From the NCBI GenBank assembly GCA_946479435.1, contig CAMLFX010000110.1, forward strand, positions 1 to 9,293: 9,293 nucleotides of DNA, in the 5' to 3' direction. Shown here in pieces: positions 6,929 to 9,293 of the stretch. The stretch is from an uncultured Sphingobacteriales bacterium (lineage in GTDB: Bacteria > Bacteroidota > Bacteroidia > Chitinophagales > Chitinophagaceae). The notes below the pieces were generated by a model that worked only from the letters and a program-made list of their open reading frames with translations, did no database searches and had not been told where the DNA came from. The position numbers and the translations under genes were made by a program. Numbering within the stretch: the stretch's first letter is position 1; every line of letters begins with the position of its first letter.

Positions 6929-8407
6929 CTGTCCGGCCTTTGCCTGCTGATCTATCGAATTTTGAAAATCGTGCCCCTTCATAGTAAGGCATAATTTATA
7001 TGCCGAAATGGCGTCTGTTTTTAATCCTCTTTTTTCAAACATCAAGCCCAGCTGCAATGCTGCGCGCGCAGCAAAATACTCCTTACGTCCTTTGCCAATA
7101 GTTATAGTTCGTTTATAATATTGTACTGCGTTATTGTATTGGCCCAACTCATCATATATTCTACCTGCTCTGAAATTATACTCCACCTTATCTATTATTT
7201 CAGAAAAATCATTTTCGTTTTTTCCGGCGATACTATTTAGTGCTCTAGTATAATAACCCCCGTCTATTAACAACCGCACCTGCAAGAGAGTTTTATTAGG
7301 CCAATCGCTATTTTCAGCAAAGCGTTGTGCTTGCTTGTCCGCATCAACCTGGGTATTGCCCGTCTGCATAATTTTAGTTCTCCAATATATTGCTTGCTTC
7401 ATATCATTGCGCATATAATACTGCAAGGCCATTCTTTGTAGCGCATCTTTTACAAACAACTTGCCATTGAATCGTTTTATAAATTTCTGAAAATATGAAA
7501 GACAATCGTCATCCAGTTTCATTTGCAAAGCACATGCCATTTCATAATCAAATATGGGGAACATATTGTATTCAACTTCATTGCGCATGTCGTTTAATAC
7601 TTGTATAGCCTCATCTGCCCTGCGATAGTTTACTGCTATATTCGCCTTTACGAAAGCATTCATCAGGTTGTTGTCTGTATTATATTTCTGGGTATGCATA
7701 AAAGTCCAAACCTCTTGCTGCTTCGACTGTAAATAGAATTTCAAATAACAATAGTATAGTACCGACTCATTATAAAGCAGATCATCTGGGCTATGATTAT
7801 TTACAAACTTTTCCAACTCTCCAATACCATGTCTTATATTCCCCTTCATACCAAAAATAGAAGCTACCCATTTATAATTATCGGGTATGGCACCTAATAC
7901 TGCCTCTTCCATACTGAAAAACACATTGTTATACTCAAACTGAGGAAAACGCTCCTTATTTTCTTTCAACAGAAGGAATGATTTCCTGAAAGCCATGGCG
8001 GCTTTCCAGTCTTCACCGAAACGTATATTTACAAATGCCCAATGTAAATAAATTCCTGCCTGGCAAAAACGATGTAACGGAGAATGTTCATCACCTTTTT
8101 GAAGTAATGCTAACCGCTCTTCCTGGTGTGCCTTACGCTGTATAAAATCGTTTCTATCACCATTAAAAAGCAATAGCACACAATCTTCGTAATCAGCTAT
8201 ATAGGTAGCCATCAAATTATAAGGATTAGCAATTATTTCCTGCCTGATAGCTGAATTACCTTGCGCTATACGGAGAGAAAGATAGTGGTTGTATGCCTTT
8301 TGGCAACCCTGAGTATATTGATAACTATACTTAGGCGTAGCGTACAACCACTGGTTACATACCAAAAAGATAATTGTAAGTGTATATTTGACATGTATTT
8401 GTTTCAA
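6908..8407 (-). CDS. Exported helical TPR-type protein of unknown role, TTG start
   Basis: The product has 499 residues and ends at TAA 6908-6910. Residues 1-23 form a signal peptide with hydrophobic core LTIIFLV and likely cleavage after LYA, before TPKYSY. No lipobox is present, so a soluble periplasmic or membrane-associated location is inferred. The mature part is rich in amphipathic helices. The clearest TPR-like units are residues 407-440 (NFRAGRIYDELGQYNNAVQYYKR) and 445-478 (ARAALQLGLMFEKRGLKTDAISAY). The segment around 178-201 (YKWVASIFGMKGNIRHGIGELEKF) recalls the Iml2/TTC39-like TPR family, a weak resemblance from memory. The start is TTG at 8407-8405: a stop lies in frame just upstream at 8425-8423, and starting here gives a well-formed signal peptide, whereas the next in-frame Met is residue 66 and would remove it. 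It stands alone, divergent from the lipoprotein gene. I cannot assign a function beyond scaffolding or protein-protein contact. Confidence 0.9.
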   Translation of the reverse strand: MKQIHVKYTLTIIFLVCNQWLYATPKYSYQYTQGCQKAYNHYLSLRIAQGNSAIRQEIIANPYNLMATYIADYEDCVLLLFNGDRNDFIQRKAHQEERLALLQKGDEHSPLHRFCQAGIYLHWAFVNIRFGEDWKAAMAFRKSFLLLKENKERFPQFEYNNVFFSMEEAVLGAIPDNYKWVASIFGMKGNIRHGIGELEKFVNNHSPDDLLYNESVLYYCYLKFYLQSKQQEVWTFMHTQKYNTDNNLMNAFVKANIAVNYRRADEAIQVLNDMRNEVEYNMFPIFDYEMACALQMKLDDDCLSYFQKFIKRFNGKLFVKDALQRMALQYYMRNDMKQAIYWRTKIMQTGNTQVDADKQAQRFAENSDWPNKTLLQVRLLIDGGYYTRALNSIAGKNENDFSEIIDKVEYNFRAGRIYDELGQYNNAVQYYKRTITIGKGRKEYFAARAALQLGLMFEKRGLKTDAISAYKLCLTMKGHDFQNSIDQQAKAGQNRLTVQ

Positions 8408-8414
8408 AGCAGCG

Positions 8415-8422
8415 CAAAAATA
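8415..8422 (-). promoter_or_regulatory. Candidate -7 promoter element for the TPR gene
   Basis: On the minus strand 8422-8415 reads TATTTTTG, an exact match to the Bacteroidota primary-sigma -7 consensus TAnnTTTG. It is only 7 bases upstream of the TTG start codon, so a transcript from it would have almost no leader. No TTG occurs 17-23 bases further upstream, so the -33 half is missing. This is a weak call in AT-rich DNA. Confidence 0.25.
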
Positions 8423-8493
8423 CTACAAAACAATTTTTATATTTATGGTGAAGTTCTGATATGAGGTATAGTATTTGTATGTATCTGTTTCAC

Positions 8494-8530
8494 AAGATTT
8501 ATGTGGCTTTTTTGCCACACAAATCTTTTT
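8494..8530 (+). terminator. Terminator-like hairpin in the divergent intergenic region
   Basis: AAGATTTATGTGGC at 8494-8507 pairs with GCCACACAAATCTT at 8514-8527 around a TTTTTT loop, 13 of 14 positions complementary, and a T run continues to 8530. This has the form of an intrinsic terminator on the plus strand. However, no plus-strand gene precedes it in this region: the neighbours are the divergent TPR gene and the lipoprotein gene that starts 100 bases downstream. On the minus strand the single mismatch becomes a G-U pair, so the RNA stem would be fully paired but without a U tail. It may be an insulator, an attenuator or part of a small RNA. Confidence 0.55.
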
Positions 8531-8543
8531 GCGTTAGCAAAAA
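8526..8543. other. Second hairpin, overlapping the T run of the first
   Basis: TTTTTGC at 8526-8532 and GCAAAAA at 8537-8543 form a perfect 7-bp stem with a GTTA loop. Its left arm is the T run of the preceding terminator-like hairpin and shares two bases with that stem (8526-8527). In a plus-strand transcript, forming this hairpin would hide the U tract. The two structures would then compete or interfere. Confidence 0.45.
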
Positions 8544-8575
8544 CGATATAAAACAAAATTAAATAGCCTAACAGC

Positions 8576-8583
8576 TATTTTTG
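8576..8583 (+). promoter_or_regulatory. Candidate -7 promoter element for the EGF-like lipoprotein gene
   Basis: TATTTTTG matches TAnnTTTG exactly and lies 47 bases before the ATG at 8631, a sensible leader length. The expected TTG at -33 is not present 17-23 bases upstream; the nearest TTTG, at 8528-8531, is too far away. The leader after it is A-rich (ACCAACAAAAATC), which suits translation initiation in Bacteroidota, where Shine-Dalgarno sites are often weak. Confidence 0.3.
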
Positions 8584-8630
8584 GCATAGCATTTGAAAAC
8601 TATCTTTTAACCAACAAAAATCGACTATTT

Positions 8631-9134
8631 ATGAAATCAATCCGCAACATTGCTTTTGCTGCCATCCTTACGATCGGCGCTTTCAGTGCAGTAACCTACA
8701 CTTCTTGTAATAAAGATGAGTGTAAAGGTGTAGAATGTGCCAACGGTGGTACTTGTATCGCAGGTGTATGTAATTGCCCTACCGGCTATGAAGGAACTTT
8801 ATGTGCAGATAAAACTCGTGACAAATTTGTAGGAACATGGACTGGCTCTGATGCTTGTTCTTCTGGCGACTACAACATCACACTTACTATATCTAGCTCT
8901 GCTAATGCAATAAATGCCCTTGTAAGCAATGCTGGTGGTTTTGGTAGTGCTGTAAATATAACGGGTGCAGTAAGCAGCTCCACTACATTGACTTTCACTA
9001 ATGCTAGTGTTGGTGGTGGTAGGACTTTAACAGGTACAATGACCTTCAATGGTAGTTCAATGCAATTTGTTTACAGCGTAACACCTGCTATAGGCGACGT
9101 TGACAATTGCACTGGTACTTATAGCAAACAATAA
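8631..9134 (+). CDS. Surface lipoprotein with one EGF-like domain and a beta-rich C-terminal domain
   Basis: The product has 167 residues, from ATG at 8631 to TAA at 9132-9134. Residues 1-25 form a lipoprotein signal peptide (IAFAAILTIGAFSAVTYTS) with the acceptor Cys at 26; the lipobox YTSC is atypical but usual for this group. The residues after it, NKDE, fit the K-(D/E)2 lipoprotein export signal described in Capnocytophaga, which sends lipoproteins to the outer face of the outer membrane. Residues 31-58 form an EGF-like domain with six cysteines at 31, 36, 42, 47, 49 and 58 and the typical NGGTC and CPTGYEGTLC segments. Residues 64-167 start KFVGTWTG and run as short beta strands, suggesting a lipocalin-like small barrel; Cys76 and Cys160 may pair. 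It is a single-gene unit with its own strong terminator. The partner or ligand is unknown. Confidence 0.92.
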   Translation: MKSIRNIAFAAILTIGAFSAVTYTSCNKDECKGVECANGGTCIAGVCNCPTGYEGTLCADKTRDKFVGTWTGSDACSSGDYNITLTISSSANAINALVSNAGGFGSAVNITGAVSSSTTLTFTNASVGGGRTLTGTMTFNGSSMQFVYSVTPAIGDVDNCTGTYSKQ

Positions 9135-9147
9135 TATAACCCATAAT

Positions 9148-9186
9148 AAAAAGAAGCGGCCCGCATTGCGGGCCGCTTCTTTTTTT
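9148..9186. terminator. Strong bidirectional rho-independent terminator
   Basis: A 17-bp perfect stem (9148-9164 with 9168-9184) has a GC-rich core AGAAGCGGCCCGC/GCGGGCCGCTTCT and an ATT loop, with seven Ts at 9180-9186. It begins 13 bases after the lipoprotein stop. On the minus strand the same stem is followed by TTTTTATTATG, so it can also end transcription coming from the right. Confidence 0.93.
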
Positions 9187-9201
9187 ACCTAATTGAATTG
9201 A

Positions 9202-9270
9202 TTATTTTTTAGTAGCACCTGGTCGATCTGAAGTTGATTTATGAGTATTAATATTATTATTTCTATTCAT
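9202..9270 (-). CDS. Possible 22-residue small ORF next to the bidirectional terminator
   Basis: On the minus strand ATG at 9270 opens a frame of 22 codons ending in TAA at 9204-9202. The peptide is Asn-rich at the start and basic at the end (MNRNNNINTHK, then SDRPGATKK). An in-frame TGA sits just upstream at 9279-9277, so it is not the tail of a longer frame. Support is contextual: the stop lies 17 bases before a terminator that works in this direction. No clear promoter or ribosome site is visible, and a 22-codon frame easily arises by chance. The true transcript could instead belong to a gene ending beyond or at the right edge; another minus frame ends at TAG 9265-9263. Confidence 0.25.
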   Translation of the reverse strand: MNRNNNINTHKSTSDRPGATKK

Positions 9271-9293
9271 CTTCAATCATGAAAGTACAACGA

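Noticed and set aside
6770..6994. Plus-strand open frame of 74 codons running into the TPR gene's 3' end.
   Set aside because: It overlaps the end of a well-supported minus-strand gene by 87 bases, has no recognisable protein features, and no promoter or ribosome site was seen.
8261..8464. Plus-strand open frame of 67 codons over the TPR gene start.
   Set aside because: Most of it is antisense to the signal peptide and first helices of the TPR protein; it shows no independent support.

Overview
The window looks like a piece of a Bacteroidota chromosome, most likely Chitinophagaceae or a close relative. The evidence is AT-rich DNA, a type IX secretion (T9SS) type A sorting domain, Gln-adjacent signal-peptide ends, TAnnTTTG-like promoter elements and a lipoprotein with a surface-export type signal. 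The taxonomic placement is inferred from gene style, not from a marker gene.

Layout, left to right: (1) bases 1-2224, minus strand, the first 741 codons of a secreted parallel beta-helix protein whose C-terminus lies beyond the left edge. The frame was translated by hand and is open throughout. (2) 2225-2567, a non-coding gap holding a strong hairpin terminator at 2514-2547. (3) 2568-6677, minus strand, a complete 1369-residue multidomain surface protein: signal peptide, two N-terminal beta-rich modules, a second and very tyrosine-rich beta-helix, three Ig-like modules, a PKD domain and a T9SS sorting tail. (4) 6908-8407, minus strand, a 499-residue exported helical/TPR protein with a TTG start. 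(5) 8408-8630, a divergent intergenic region with two overlapping hairpins. (6) 8631-9134, plus strand, a 167-residue lipoprotein with one EGF-like domain and a probable beta-barrel-like domain. (7) 9148-9186, a bidirectional terminator, followed by a possible 22-codon minus-strand ORF up to the right edge.

Genes 1 and 2 are tandem paralogs over their beta-helix parts, but they carry different extra modules and are separated by a terminator, so each is probably its own transcription unit. Every well-supported protein here has an export signal, so the region is a cluster of cell-envelope or surface genes. I see no sign of a mobile element, CRISPR array, RNA gene or enzymatic pathway. Two features merit most attention. 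One is the regular Asn and Tyr ladders in the two beta-helices. The other is the hairpin pair in the divergent region.
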